Source: Mycobacterium parmense
Lineage (GTDB): Bacteria > Actinomycetota > Actinomycetes > Mycobacteriales > Mycobacteriaceae
DNA length: 64,000 nucleotides
Assembly: GCF_010730575.1 (NCBI RefSeq)
Contig: NZ_AP022614.1
Span: 1,240,001-1,304,000 of the forward strand
Direction of reading: 5' to 3'
Made by a program: the position numbers and the translations under genes
In this document: piece after piece, positions 1 through 8,567 of the stretch
Numbering within the stretch: position 1 is the first letter of the stretch
How the letters are laid out: the number at the start of each line of letters is the position of its first letter
The notes under the pieces: generated by a model
What the model was told of the DNA's origin: nothing
Database searches by the model: none
The model's input: only the letters and a program-made list of their open reading frames with translations

Positions 1-1
1 C

Positions 2-193
2 GACGGCGCCCGGTGGCTGTCTCTGGAGGGGCAATCCAAGGTCAACAGCGATGCCGATGCCGTGCGTGACGCCGAGTTGCGGTATGCCCAGCGCTACCGC
101 AACCCGCGGCCCAACCCACGGCGAGTGGTCATCGAGGTGCACATCGAGCGGGTGCTCGGGTCGTCGGGATTGTTGGACCGGGGCGACAAGTAG
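2..193 (+). CDS. F420-dependent biliverdin reductase-like protein, C-terminal part (Rv2074-like)
   Basis: Last 63 residues of an oxidoreductase whose start lies left of the window; the frame opens at base 2 and stops at 191-193. The segments [24 protein letters not shown] and RVVIEV match my memory of Rv2074 of M. tuberculosis, a split-barrel (PPOX-type) protein that uses F420H2 to reduce biliverdin. What is visible is the end of the barrel only; cofactor-binding residues are mostly outside. It converges on the minus-strand gene ending at 214. Family assignment is fairly secure; substrate is by analogy. Confidence 0.8.
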   Translation, partial: DGARWLSLEGQSKVNSDADAVRDAELRYAQRYRNPRPNPRRVVIEVHIERVLGSSGLLDRGDK

Positions 194-213
194 GACGCTT
201 CGCCCTTTAGGCA

Positions 214-426
214 CTAACTCTTTCTGCGAGGGTCGTACTCCGTACCGGAAGTGTCGTCCCAGAACTTTGGCGAGACCTCCGTTGGCCGGTCCTCGTCGGC
301 GACCGCGTCAACTCTCCGCTGAAACTCATCAAACATTTCCCGAGCACGCGCCAGCTTCTCTTCCGACGGCGGAGGCGCGCCCGCCTCTTCTCGGGTCATG
401 AAGATCTTTCCCGCGATTTCTCTCAC
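214..426 (-). CDS. Small protein downstream of the ADP-ribosyltransferase toxin; candidate immunity protein
   Basis: A 70-residue, highly charged, soluble-looking protein with no signal peptide or membrane segment and no family I recognise. The GTG start at 426 has a very strong Shine-Dalgarno (AAAGGAGGT) a few bases upstream, which is uncommon in this window and argues for real translation. It lies 38 bp behind the toxin gene on the same strand, the position that the antitoxin IFT (Rv3902c) holds behind cpnT in M. tuberculosis. From that context I infer that it may block the ADP-ribosyltransferase domain inside the producer. It has no visible similarity to IFT, as expected if toxin and immunity were exchanged together. 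Function is inference only. Confidence 0.6.
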   Translation of the reverse strand: MREIAGKIFMTREEAGAPPPSEEKLARAREMFDEFQRRVDAVADEDRPTEVSPKFWDDTSGTEYDPRRKS

Positions 427-464
427 TCAGACCTCCTTTCGAATTAAACCAACATCTCCAAATA

Positions 465-3260
465 CTATTCTTCGATCATTTCGATGATGGTCCGACCTGT
501 TAATGGATCAACTTGCCTACTGATAACTAAGAACCTTGTATGCGACGGGAACAAAACTTCTTGCTCGGTTGGGAACATCGAGTAAGGAGAAACATCCCGC
601 CCAGTAAATGACGCAATCCTGAACTCGACATTTCCGGCGAATGCTGGCGACTGAGCTACACCTGGATCTCTAGTGGTGCTCATAAAACCCTTTTCAATGA
701 TGTATTCATCCGGTCTGTATTGGGCAAGCACTTCTGACGGCAGGTTTGTGCCTCGGACGACCGGCCCCTCATATGGGGGGAGCTTGCTCAACGCATTATT
801 CAACGCTTCAACTCGAGCGTATAAAGACGCGTCCAAAGCCTCGTTCCTTAACGCCTCGTTCAGGTCAATGTAGCCAGTGCCAGTGTAGTCCGCGAATGTC
901 GACAGATCATCGGAGTGCAATCTGTGAGTAGGGTCCAGGGTGTTGTCGCCGGAACCGCCGCCATGGCTTGGACCCCCGTGTTCGGGCCGATGCGGGTTTC
1001 CCTCGTGCGGTCGCCGCTCATGCGGGTGCTTACCCGGCAAGCCGTCGTCACGAGGCCCGTGGGGGCCGTGGGGCCCAGGTCCAGGCGGACGGTTGCCTTT
1101 TGGAATACCTTCGCTCGGCTCCCGCGGGCCACCGTGCGGGGACGGCAATTCAGCCGGACGACCGCTGGCGGGCGCAGATGACGGAGCCGACGCATGCGGC
1201 GACGCAGCGGTTGGCGGCGGTGTGTGCGCGGCCGCGGGCGCCGGCTCACCAAGCGACGCGCTGGGCGACGCCGGCACCCGCGCGGACGCGGGTTCGGCGG
1301 GATGCGGATCGATCCAAGGTGGACGCTCACCGGGCAGACCGGCCGACATCGGCGTCGACGTCGCTCCGACCGGCGCCGGAGTCGTGTCATGCGCCGGTTC
1401 CGCTGAAGCGGGCACCGGACCGCGCGGACCCTCCGCCGGCCCGGGCACTGGTTCGCGCGGACCCTCCGCCGGCGCGGGCGTCGGCTCGCTTGCACCGGCC
1501 GGCGGGGATGCTTGCTCGTGCGCACCCGCGGGGAGCGGTTCGGTCGCTTCCGGCGTGGTCGACGGCATGCGCTCGCCCGGCGTGCTGGGCACCGATGGTT
1601 CGGGTGGACCACCCCCCGGGGCGTACGGGCCGCCCGCCGGCACCGGCTCGTGCGGATCGCCCGCCGACGGCGGCGCAGGATCGTGCGCGCCACCCGGGGC
1701 CGCCGGATCCGCGGCATGCGGGGTGGACACGACGGGCGCCTCCGGCAACTTGCCGGTCGCCGGCAAAGCCACCGGGGCGCCGCTCACCGGCGGCCGCTCG
1801 GCGGTCGGTATCTCGTTGGTGACGTCTTGCAGGCCCTTGGTAAAGCCGCCGCCGGCCGTGCCGATCTCGTCGAGTTCGCCGGCGGCGGCGCCGAACTCCC
1901 CGCCGCGCCGGGCGGCGCCGGCGGCATCCGCGGCTTCGGCGCCGTCCCCGGCGCCGCGGGCACCGGCGGCTCCGCCCTTGACTCCGGCCCCCGCCTCGCC
2001 GACTCCGGGGAGGAAAAGTGTTGCGACATCGAACGCGTTCTCACCCGCCCCCAGCCCCGGCCTGTCAGAACGCCAATCATCCAGGTGGAGAAGCGATCTG
2101 AACATCTGCTTGTCCGCTTCAAGCGCGTCTTGCGGGTTGCGGAAGTGGTTGAGCAACCCCGTCCTCGTCATGCCCTTCCAGGTGTTCAATGCGCCCGCGG
2201 GATCGAGCAACAACCACCGCGGGTCGAGTTCCTCGATGCCCTGCACCATCCCGACGAGACCCTTGAAGGAGCCCTCGCTGAAGTTGGCCCACGTATCGAA
2301 CATGTCCGCGACCTGGTTGCCCACCGCGTCGCCCAGGAAGTGCCTGAATTCGCCGCGCATGCATTTCTCCATGCCGACGACCCAGCCGTCGATCGCCCGC
2401 ATGCCCAGCTTCATCCCCTGCTCGGCCGCCCGCGCTTCCCTTCCCAGGTCACGCAGAACGTTGTTGATGTCGCCGGCGATCTCTTCGAGCTCGTCGAGCG
2501 CCTTGCCCTCGAAGACCAGCGCCACGTCATGACCGATGTCGGCCAGCGACCCCAGCCGGTGCAACAGGTCCCGAATGTCGTTCTGCGCGTGGCACACCTG
2601 GTCGGCGAAGTCGTCGAGCGTGCAAGCCAGTTTCGCGCACTGCGCACCGATGCCGTTGGCGCAGCCGCCGATCTGCGACAGAACCTGGATAACCTTCTCG
2701 CCTTCGGGGATCTGCTGGGCGCCGACAAGCGCCTTCGACGCGTTCAACGCGTCCTGCATGCCGCACAGCGCCGTACCGAAGGTCCGCCACCGACCAGCGG
2801 CGGCGTGCAGCCCCGCGACGTCGCCGTCGGGCCAAACGTCATCGACCAGCGACTGGATCAGCGCCCACAGCGCCGGTGGCGGCTGCCCGGCCCCCCACGT
2901 GCCCGGCGGGCCGGGAGGGGAGATCCTGGCCGGCTCGCCCGGGGGCGCCAGGGTGTCCGCACCGCCGCCAGGCTTCGACGCCGCCTCCGCCTTCGAATAG
3001 TTCGACGCGCCCAGTTGAATTTTGGCTCCGCTGAACCGGCAGGCGTTGATGGCGGCCGTGGCCGCCTTCAACAGCGACTCCGCCGCGGACTGGTATTGCA
3101 GGCCGAATACCGCGCCGGCCGCGTCGAGTCCGGTGTGCGCAGCGAAGCCCGCCGTCAAGATCGTCAGGTTGGCAGCCACGCCGTCGCCCGTGGCGACCAC
3201 GGCGCTGCCCGCGGCGAACAGCGCCTGAGGATCGACCGCCAGCGGAACCACGCGCAGCAT
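465..3260 (-). CDS. CpnT-like secreted toxin with C-terminal ADP-ribosyltransferase domain
   Basis: 931 residues in three parts. Residues 1 to about 430 resemble the N-terminal domain of CpnT (Rv3903c), the type VII-associated channel/toxin of M. tuberculosis: PLAVDP near the start, DAAGAVFG, NYSKAEA, VWPDGD, AQQIPEGE and FDVATLFLPG all have close counterparts there. Residues about 430-770 are a Pro/Ala/Gly-rich linker with repeated AEGPR-P-VP-type units and a His/Gly-rich end. Residues about 780-931 are not the NAD glycohydrolase (TNT) of CpnT but an R-S-E ADP-ribosyltransferase: R836 in VVRGT, S861-T863 in GFMSTT, and E899-Q-E901 in EQEVLFP. The ExE form is typical of enzymes that modify arginine. 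The toxin region is AT-richer than the rest: 481-540 is 42% GC by hand count, against 80% at 1201-1260. ATG start at 3260. No esxE/esxF-like pair is adjacent. Target and secretion route are inferred. Confidence 0.88.
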   Translation of the reverse strand: MLRVVPLAVDPQALFAAGSAVVATGDGVAANLTILTAGFAAHTGLDAAGAVFGLQYQSAAESLLKAATAAINACRFSGAKIQLGASNYSKAEAASKPGGGADTLAPPGEPARISPPGPPGTWGAGQPPPALWALIQSLVDDVWPDGDVAGLHAAAGRWRTFGTALCGMQDALNASKALVGAQQIPEGEKVIQVLSQIGGCANGIGAQCAKLACTLDDFADQVCHAQNDIRDLLHRLGSLADIGHDVALVFEGKALDELEEIAGDINNVLRDLGREARAAEQGMKLGMRAIDGWVVGMEKCMRGEFRHFLGDAVGNQVADMFDTWANFSEGSFKGLVGMVQGIEELDPRWLLLDPAGALNTWKGMTRTGLLNHFRNPQDALEADKQMFRSLLHLDDWRSDRPGLGAGENAFDVATLFLPGVGEAGAGVKGGAAGARGAGDGAEAADAAGAARRGGEFGAAAGELDEIGTAGGGFTKGLQDVTNEIPTAERPPVSGAPVALPATGKLPEAPVVSTPHAADPAAPGGAHDPAPPSAGDPHEPVPAGGPYAPGGGPPEPSVPSTPGERMPSTTPEATEPLPAGAHEQASPPAGASEPTPAPAEGPREPVPGPAEGPRGPVPASAEPAHDTTPAPVGATSTPMSAGLPGERPPWIDPHPAEPASARVPASPSASLGEPAPAAAHTPPPTAASPHASAPSSAPASGRPAELPSPHGGPREPSEGIPKGNRPPGPGPHGPHGPRDDGLPGKHPHERRPHEGNPHRPEHGGPSHGGGSGDNTLDPTHRLHSDDLSTFADYTGTGYIDLNEALRNEALDASLYARVEALNNALSKLPPYEGPVVRGTNLPSEVLAQYRPDEYIIEKGFMSTTRDPGVAQSPAFAGNVEFRIASFTGRDVSPYSMFPTEQEVLFPSHTRFLVISRQVDPLTGRTIIEMIEE

Positions 3261-3357
3261 TCTCGCTCAGGGCGGCCGCGTCCGCTAATCACCCAAAAAT
3301 CGCAACGCCAAGGTAATTCCGACCGTTGACGCCGGCAACTCCGTCATCAACAGCCCG

Positions 3358-5601
3358 TCACCGAGCCTTGAGGGTGAGCCGATGCCGGCCCGGGGGCACC
3401 GAGACGGTGGCTCCGGAGGCCTCGCCGTCGAGTTGCACCTGAAACCCGGGCGGCAGGCCGCCGAGCGTGATCTGCGCGGCGGTGTCGGTGGCCACCATGA
3501 TCGTCGACGCGGGCAACGCAGCCAGCCCCGCGCGCCGGACGTCCACCACCAGCCCGGCGACCCCGGTGAGTCGAAGCGTCAGATACGGCAAGGGACCGAC
3601 GGTTCGTCCGACCTGCCAATCGAGTTCGCTGTCCAACCCCGGGGTCGGGTCGAAATTCAGCACCAGGCCGCGATGGTGCGCAACGGTGTGCGTCGGATCC
3701 GGGCGGGCGTACGAACGCGCGTCGACTTCGGCGACCGCCCCACGCCGCGCCGTCACCGCGGGATCGGCCGTCAGCCCGGACAGCCACCACACCTGGTGCG
3801 GCCCGATGCCCAGGTCGGGCCGCACCAGCTGCGGGTACCAGGCATAGGTGATGTGTCCCGGATCGGCTTGTCGCAGGCCGGTTCCCATGTGCGCGATCGG
3901 GTCCTCGAACTTGTCCTGCAGCACCCAGGCGATGTGATCCTCGAACGGGTACACGGTGAACCGGTGCCGGTAGCCCAGCCGGTCGAGCTCGAGCACCTGC
4001 TCGGCGGCCGAGGCGAACGGCACCAGCTCGTCGACCAGCCCGTGCGCGATGACGTACGGCAGCCAGCGGGCGTTGACCAGCAGCCTCCAGGTGTCGCCCT
4101 CGCGGGCACACGGCGAGTCCAGATCGAGGTCGGCCGGGATGTCGACGTCGGGCAGCAGCCGCACACCGCACGCCGGCGGGCCGGCCAGCACCACGGCCTG
4201 CGAAAACACCTGCGGATAGGTCAACCCCAGCTTGTAAGCGGCATACCCGCCCATCGAATAGCCCGACACGACAGTGCGATTCGGGTCGGTGCGCAGCTGC
4301 TCGGCCACCCGCGCCCACACCTCCCAGACGTCGAGTTCACCGGTGTCGAAGTACCAGGTCGACGGGCCTCGGGCCAGCGGCGTGACCACCACCGAATCGC
4401 GGCCCTCGCAGACCTCGTGCAACAGGCGCGGGTCGATCGCGGCGAACTGGCTCTGCCCGAGCGCGAGCGAATGCAGCAGCAGCGTCAGCGGCAGCGAGCG
4501 GCCCGGCGTGAACCTCGACGGCAGACACACCGAGTAGGGCTGCACCCTGCCGAGGAACTGGGGCTTGGTGCTCAAGATGTCATCTGCCGAAATGCCTTGT
4601 CCCAGTTCAACAGAAGATACATACCATCGCGTCGACGGGCCGGTGATCACCGGCTCGGGGGTTGTTTCACCGGACGCGAGGCGCTGCCACGCCACGGCTA
4701 CCGAGAACTCGGACACGTCGCCCTGGGTCAGGGCCGCCGCCTGGGCCTGGTCCGACCAGAAGTTCAGATGCGGGGGCTCCTGGTCGTTGGTGCGGAACGC
4801 GACGTTGTAAACGTTGGGCTGCCCGGGCAGGGCGCCGTGCTCGGCGGGCACGTCGGCGAACCCGTCGCCCGCGCGGTTCGCCAGCCCCGCGGCCAGCCGG
4901 ACCGTCCAGGTGCCGGCCGGTTCCAGCAGCGACCGCGGCACCCGCGCGAGGAAGGTCCGCGACTGCATGTCGACGCTGTGTTCGACCGGCGTGCTTGCCT
5001 TCGTGACCAGGTCGATCAGCGCGGCGCCGCTGCTCGACACCAGCAGCGCCATGTCGATACCGGCCGAGCGCACGCCGGCGCCGGCCGGCCACTGCTCGGA
5101 TGCGGTGCGATCCGGTCCGGTGTCGAGGGTGAACAGCGCGATCGGTACCGAGGCGTCCAGCAGCGTGTTCCAGTCGACGCGCCACCAGGTATCCGCATCG
5201 GTGAGACCGATGGCGACACGGAAGATGTCAGCGCCGTTGCGGGCCGCCGGCCCGGCGGGATAAACGTAGGTGCCGCGCGGCGGCGCCTGAACCTTCAGGT
5301 CACCGACCGGGATACCCGTCGCCCCGTGGTCGTCGTAGAGGAAGTCGGTCCAGAAGAACGCGCCGCCGGCCACCCGGCCCGCGCCACAGGTGCGCGGAAA
5401 TTGTTCACCGAACGGCCATCCCGACGGCGCGGGCAGCCCGGGCTCGGGGCGTCGTGCCGCCGGCGGCACGCCCTCGGGCATCCCGTCCACCACCAACAAC
5501 TCGGCGGCCGGTGCCGGCGCCGGCGGCGCGGGGTGCACGAGCGCGTGGACGATCTCGCGCGCGATGCGCAGGGGAAGCAACGGGAGGTCCAGGATCGACA
5601 C
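3358..5601 (-). CDS. Large alpha/beta hydrolase of the prolyl-oligopeptidase/esterase type
   Basis: 747 residues. The core fold is an alpha/beta hydrolase with nucleophile elbow GYSMGG (Ser449), a likely acid in HGLVDELVP (Asp524) and a likely base in FEDHIAW (His556), in the right order and spacing for an S9-type peptidase or esterase. The roughly 350 residues before the core look like beta-sandwich domains, with no signal peptide or lipobox, so export is not supported. The last 130 or so residues form another beta-rich tail. The GTG start at 5601 is 20 bp after pepE on the same strand, so the two are probably co-transcribed. This gene and the toxin occupy the place of Rv2075c-Rv2088 in M. 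tuberculosis. Substrate unknown. Confidence 0.7.
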   Translation of the reverse strand: MSILDLPLLPLRIAREIVHALVHPAPPAPAPAAELLVVDGMPEGVPPAARRPEPGLPAPSGWPFGEQFPRTCGAGRVAGGAFFWTDFLYDDHGATGIPVGDLKVQAPPRGTYVYPAGPAARNGADIFRVAIGLTDADTWWRVDWNTLLDASVPIALFTLDTGPDRTASEQWPAGAGVRSAGIDMALLVSSSGAALIDLVTKASTPVEHSVDMQSRTFLARVPRSLLEPAGTWTVRLAAGLANRAGDGFADVPAEHGALPGQPNVYNVAFRTNDQEPPHLNFWSDQAQAAALTQGDVSEFSVAVAWQRLASGETTPEPVITGPSTRWYVSSVELGQGISADDILSTKPQFLGRVQPYSVCLPSRFTPGRSLPLTLLLHSLALGQSQFAAIDPRLLHEVCEGRDSVVVTPLARGPSTWYFDTGELDVWEVWARVAEQLRTDPNRTVVSGYSMGGYAAYKLGLTYPQVFSQAVVLAGPPACGVRLLPDVDIPADLDLDSPCAREGDTWRLLVNARWLPYVIAHGLVDELVPFASAAEQVLELDRLGYRHRFTVYPFEDHIAWVLQDKFEDPIAHMGTGLRQADPGHITYAWYPQLVRPDLGIGPHQVWWLSGLTADPAVTARRGAVAEVDARSYARPDPTHTVAHHRGLVLNFDPTPGLDSELDWQVGRTVGPLPYLTLRLTGVAGLVVDVRRAGLAALPASTIMVATDTAAQITLGGLPPGFQVQLDGEASGATVSVPPGRHRLTLKAR

Positions 5602-5621
5602 ACGGCCAACCTACGCGGCGG

Positions 5622-6749
5622 TTACGACACCGGCACCACGATGAGGTCGTGCGGCCGGTTGTTCACCGCCATTGCGCCGTCGTCCGTCACGACCACGATG
5701 TCCTCGATCCGGGCGCCCCACCGGCCCGGGAAGTAGACGCCCGGCTCGACGGAGAAGGCCATGCCCGCAGTGAGCGGCAGCGCGTTCCCCGCGACGATGT
5801 ACGGCTCCTCGTGCACCGACAGCCCGATACCGTGCCCGGTGCGGTGCACGAAGAATTCCGCGAGCCCCTCCCCCGCCAGCACGTCGCGGGCCGCGGCGTC
5901 GACCTGCTCGGCGGTCACACCCGGACGGACCGCGTCCAGCGCCGCCCGCTGCGCCCGTTGCAGCACCGAATAGTGCTGCGCCACCTGTTGATTCGGCTCG
6001 CCGATGCTGTAAGTCCGCGTCGAGTCGGAGTGGTATCCGGGCTCGTAGGACCCGCCGATGTCGACGACCACGATGTCGCCCACCTGCAGCTCACGGTCCG
6101 AAAACCCGTGATGAGGGTCTGCCCCATGCGGTCCGGAGCCGACGATGATGAACGACACCTCCGAGTGACCTTCGGCGACAATCGCTTCCGCGATATCGGC
6201 GGCGACGTCCGCCTCGGTGCGGCCCGGCTGCAGGAACTCCGGCACCCGGGCGTGCACCCGGTCGATGGCCGCACCGGCCTTGCGCAGGGCGTCGATCTCG
6301 CATTCCTCCTTCACCATGCGCAGCGCGCGCAACACGTCGGTGGCCAGGATCGGCAGCACGCCGAGCACGCCGGCCAGCGGCAGCAGGTGCAGCGCCGGCA
6401 TCGAGTCGGTCACCGCCGTTGCCGCGGGTACCCCGCCCAGCGCGGCGCTCACCAGCTGGTACGGGTCCTCACCGTCGACCCAATCCCGCACGGCGACACC
6501 CAATTCGTCGATGGCCGAGCCCGTCAGCGATGCCAGCTCGAGCCGCGGCACCACCACGGTCGGCTGGCCGGCCGCCGGCAACACCAGCGCGGTGAGCCGC
6601 TCGAACGTCTGGGCCCGCGAACCGACGAGGTATCGCAAGTCGTAGCCCGGGGTGATGACCAGGCCGGCCAGACCCGCGTCGGCGGCCGCGGCGGCCGCGG
6701 CGTCCAGCCGGCGGGCGTAGACACTCGAGTCGAATCGGTCCGAGTCCAT
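5622..6749 (-). CDS. pepE: Xaa-Pro dipeptidase / M24 metallopeptidase PepE (Rv2089c-like)
   Basis: 375 residues, the same length as Rv2089c. N-terminal creatinase-like domain (about 1-140) followed by the pita-bread M24 domain. The five metal ligands are recognisable: Asp in VVDIGG, Asp in DSTRTY, His in HGIGL, Glu in VEPGVY and Glu in RIEDIV. Family members cleave Xaa-Pro dipeptides using two divalent metal ions in the cytoplasm. The open frame continues far upstream, but ATG 6749 fits the family length and is preceded by a TAGCCT box 7 nt upstream, suggesting a leaderless transcript. The exonuclease gene diverges from it. Confidence 0.93.
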   Translation of the reverse strand: MDSDRFDSSVYARRLDAAAAAAADAGLAGLVITPGYDLRYLVGSRAQTFERLTALVLPAAGQPTVVVPRLELASLTGSAIDELGVAVRDWVDGEDPYQLVSAALGGVPAATAVTDSMPALHLLPLAGVLGVLPILATDVLRALRMVKEECEIDALRKAGAAIDRVHARVPEFLQPGRTEADVAADIAEAIVAEGHSEVSFIIVGSGPHGADPHHGFSDRELQVGDIVVVDIGGSYEPGYHSDSTRTYSIGEPNQQVAQHYSVLQRAQRAALDAVRPGVTAEQVDAAARDVLAGEGLAEFFVHRTGHGIGLSVHEEPYIVAGNALPLTAGMAFSVEPGVYFPGRWGARIEDIVVVTDDGAMAVNNRPHDLIVVPVS

Positions 6750-6756
6750 GGCAGCC

Positions 6757-6762
6757 AGGCTA
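6757..6762 (-). promoter_or_regulatory. Leaderless-type -10 box of pepE
   Basis: TAGCCT on the minus strand, 7 nt before the pepE ATG, with no Shine-Dalgarno between. In mycobacteria this spacing places the transcription start at or next to the start codon. No good -35 box seen. Confidence 0.5.
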
Positions 6763-6797
6763 ACCGGCGCCGTCGCGGCGCTGGCAGGATTGTCCGC

Positions 6798-7754
6798 ATG
6801 CCGGCACCGCTGCTCCTCCTCGATGGCCCCAGCATGTGGTTCCGCTCGTATTTCGGTGTGCCCTCGTCGATCACCGCGCCCGACGGCCGGCCGGTCAACG
6901 CCGTGCGCGGATTCATCGACTCGCTGGCGGTGGTGATCACCCAGCACCGACCCGGCCGGCTGGTGGTGTGCCTGGACCTCGACTGGCGTCCGCAGTTCCG
7001 GGTGGACCTCATCCCCTCCTACAAGGCGCACCGGGTCGCCGAGCCGGAACCCGCCGGCCAACCCGACGTCGAGGAGGTTCCCGACGACCTGAGCCCGCAG
7101 GTCGACTCGATCCTGGAGCTGCTGGGCGCCTTCGGGATCCCGACGGCGGGCGCCGAGGGGTTCGAGGCCGACGACGTGCTGGGCACGCTGGCGGCGCGCG
7201 AGCGCCGCGACCCGGTGGTGGTGGTCAGCGGGGACCGCGACCTGCTGCAGGTGGTCACCGACGAGCCCGTCCCGGTCCGGGTGCTCTACCTGGGCCGAGG
7301 GCTCGCGAAAGCGACCCTGTTCGGGCCCGCCGAGGTGGCCGAGAACTACTGCGTGCCCGAGCACCGCGCGGGACCGGCGTACGCCGAGCTCGCGCTGCTA
7401 CGCGGTGACCCGTCCGATGGGCTGCCCGGTGTGCCGGGCGTGGGCGAGAAGACGGCGGCCACACTGCTGGCTCAGCACGGGTCCCTGGACCAGATCCTGG
7501 CCGCCGCCCAGGACCCGAAATCGAAGATGGCCAAGGGTCTGCGCGCCAAACTGCTGGGCGCGAGCCAGTACATCGAGGCCGCCGCCCAGGTGGTGCGGGT
7601 GGCCACCGACGCGCCCGTCGAACTGTCGACCTCCTCGGACGCGCTGCCACTGGTGGCCGCCGATCCGCAACGAACCGCCGAACTGGCGACGGAGCTGGGC
7701 GTCGGTTCCTCGATCGGTCGCTTGCAGAAGGCGCTCGACGCGCTGCCGGGGTGA
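6798..7754 (+). CDS. 5'-3' exonuclease, DNA polymerase I N-terminal domain family (Rv2090-like)
   Basis: 318 residues. Stand-alone flap/5' nuclease: [15 protein letters not shown] carries the first metal-binding aspartate, [13 protein letters not shown] and [10 protein letters not shown] carry the acidic metal cluster, and [17 protein letters not shown] is the helix-hairpin-helix DNA-binding segment. Such proteins remove 5' flaps or RNA primers during replication and repair. ATG 6798 is chosen because it begins directly with the conserved first strand; the open frame extends upstream but lies over pepE. It ends 5 bp before the convergent DUF4333 gene. Confidence 0.92.
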   Translation: MPAPLLLLDGPSMWFRSYFGVPSSITAPDGRPVNAVRGFIDSLAVVITQHRPGRLVVCLDLDWRPQFRVDLIPSYKAHRVAEPEPAGQPDVEEVPDDLSPQVDSILELLGAFGIPTAGAEGFEADDVLGTLAARERRDPVVVVSGDRDLLQVVTDEPVPVRVLYLGRGLAKATLFGPAEVAENYCVPEHRAGPAYAELALLRGDPSDGLPGVPGVGEKTAATLLAQHGSLDQILAAAQDPKSKMAKGLRAKLLGASQYIEAAAQVVRVATDAPVELSTSSDALPLVAADPQRTAELATELGVGSSIGRLQKALDALPG

Positions 7755-7759
7755 GCCGG

Positions 7760-8503
7760 TTACTGAGGCCGGCCGACCTCGTAGGTGCCCTTGTTGTCCT
7801 GGAAGGTCACGGTGACGCGCTTCTGGGCGCCGTCGATGCTGACGCTGCAGTCGAACGAGCCGCCCTTCTTCACGACGGGATTCTGGCCGTTGTTGCATTT
7901 GACGTTCGTGACGTTCTTGGCCCCGTAGCCGTTGGTCTCGTCGGTCAGAATCTGCTGCACACCCGCCTGGGCCTTGTTCACGTCGAGTTTGGTGGTGACG
8001 AAGAACCCGGGCTCCCAGAAGCCCAGCACCAGGATGATCACGACGATCAGGAACGCGATCGCGCCGCTTACGCCGCCCACCAGCGCCATTGACCGCTTCT
8101 TGCGCGGCTGCTCGTAGGGCGGGTACTGCTGCGGGTACTGGCCCGGCTGGCCGTACTGGCCGTACTGGTCCGGTTGGCCGTACTGGCCCGGCTGGCCGTA
8201 CTGGCCGGGCTGAGCGTACTGACCCGGCTGGGCGTACTGACCCGGCTGCGCGTACTGGCCCGGGGCGCCGTACTGACCCGGCTGCGGATAGCCGGGGTAC
8301 TGCTGCTGCGGGTACGCCGGTTCGGCCGGCTGCTGGTACTGCGGGTAGTCGGCCGGGGGCGTGTACGCCGGGGCCTGCCACGAGGCCTCCTGGGTGGGCT
8401 CCTGCTGCTGCCAGGGCGACCCGACCTGAGTCGGTTCCGACGAGCGATCGCCACCTTGACCCGGCGGCTGCCACTGCTGGTCGGATCCCTGCGGTCCGCT
8501 CAT
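7760..8503 (-). CDS. Membrane protein with Gln/Tyr/Pro/Gly-rich tail and DUF4333 domain (Rv2091c-like)
   Basis: 247 residues. The first 130 or so are low-complexity, with about eight short repeats of the [12 protein letters not shown] type and clusters of Gln, facing the cytoplasm. A single membrane segment follows ([19 protein letters not shown]), then a roughly 90-residue extracellular domain with one Cys pair (VKCNN and SFDCSV) typical of DUF4333. GAGGAGAAACC before ATG 8503 is a good ribosome-binding site. It lies between helY (upstream) and the convergent exonuclease gene. The function of the family is unknown; the repeat tail resembles other mycobacterial envelope proteins. Length may vary between strains through the repeat. 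Confidence 0.88.
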   Translation of the reverse strand: MSGPQGSDQQWQPPGQGGDRSSEPTQVGSPWQQQEPTQEASWQAPAYTPPADYPQYQQPAEPAYPQQQYPGYPQPGQYGAPGQYAQPGQYAQPGQYAQPGQYGQPGQYGQPDQYGQYGQPGQYPQQYPPYEQPRKKRSMALVGGVSGAIAFLIVVIILVLGFWEPGFFVTTKLDVNKAQAGVQQILTDETNGYGAKNVTNVKCNNGQNPVVKKGGSFDCSVSIDGAQKRVTVTFQDNKGTYEVGRPQ

Positions 8504-8567
8504 GGTTTCTCCTCAGCCCCTTTGATCTTGGCTTCTCGTTACGGGTCAACCGTAGCTGCGGCCCAGC

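Noticed and set aside
940..2532. Long plus-strand open frame (530 codons) opposite the CpnT-like gene
   Set aside because: Shadow frame caused by high GC; its translation is Gly/Ala/Pro-rich noise, and the minus strand carries recognisable CpnT and ART motifs.
3382..5736. Plus-strand 784-codon frame opposite the hydrolase
   Set aside because: No domains; Arg/Gly/His-rich composition typical of an antisense frame, while the minus strand has a full catalytic triad.
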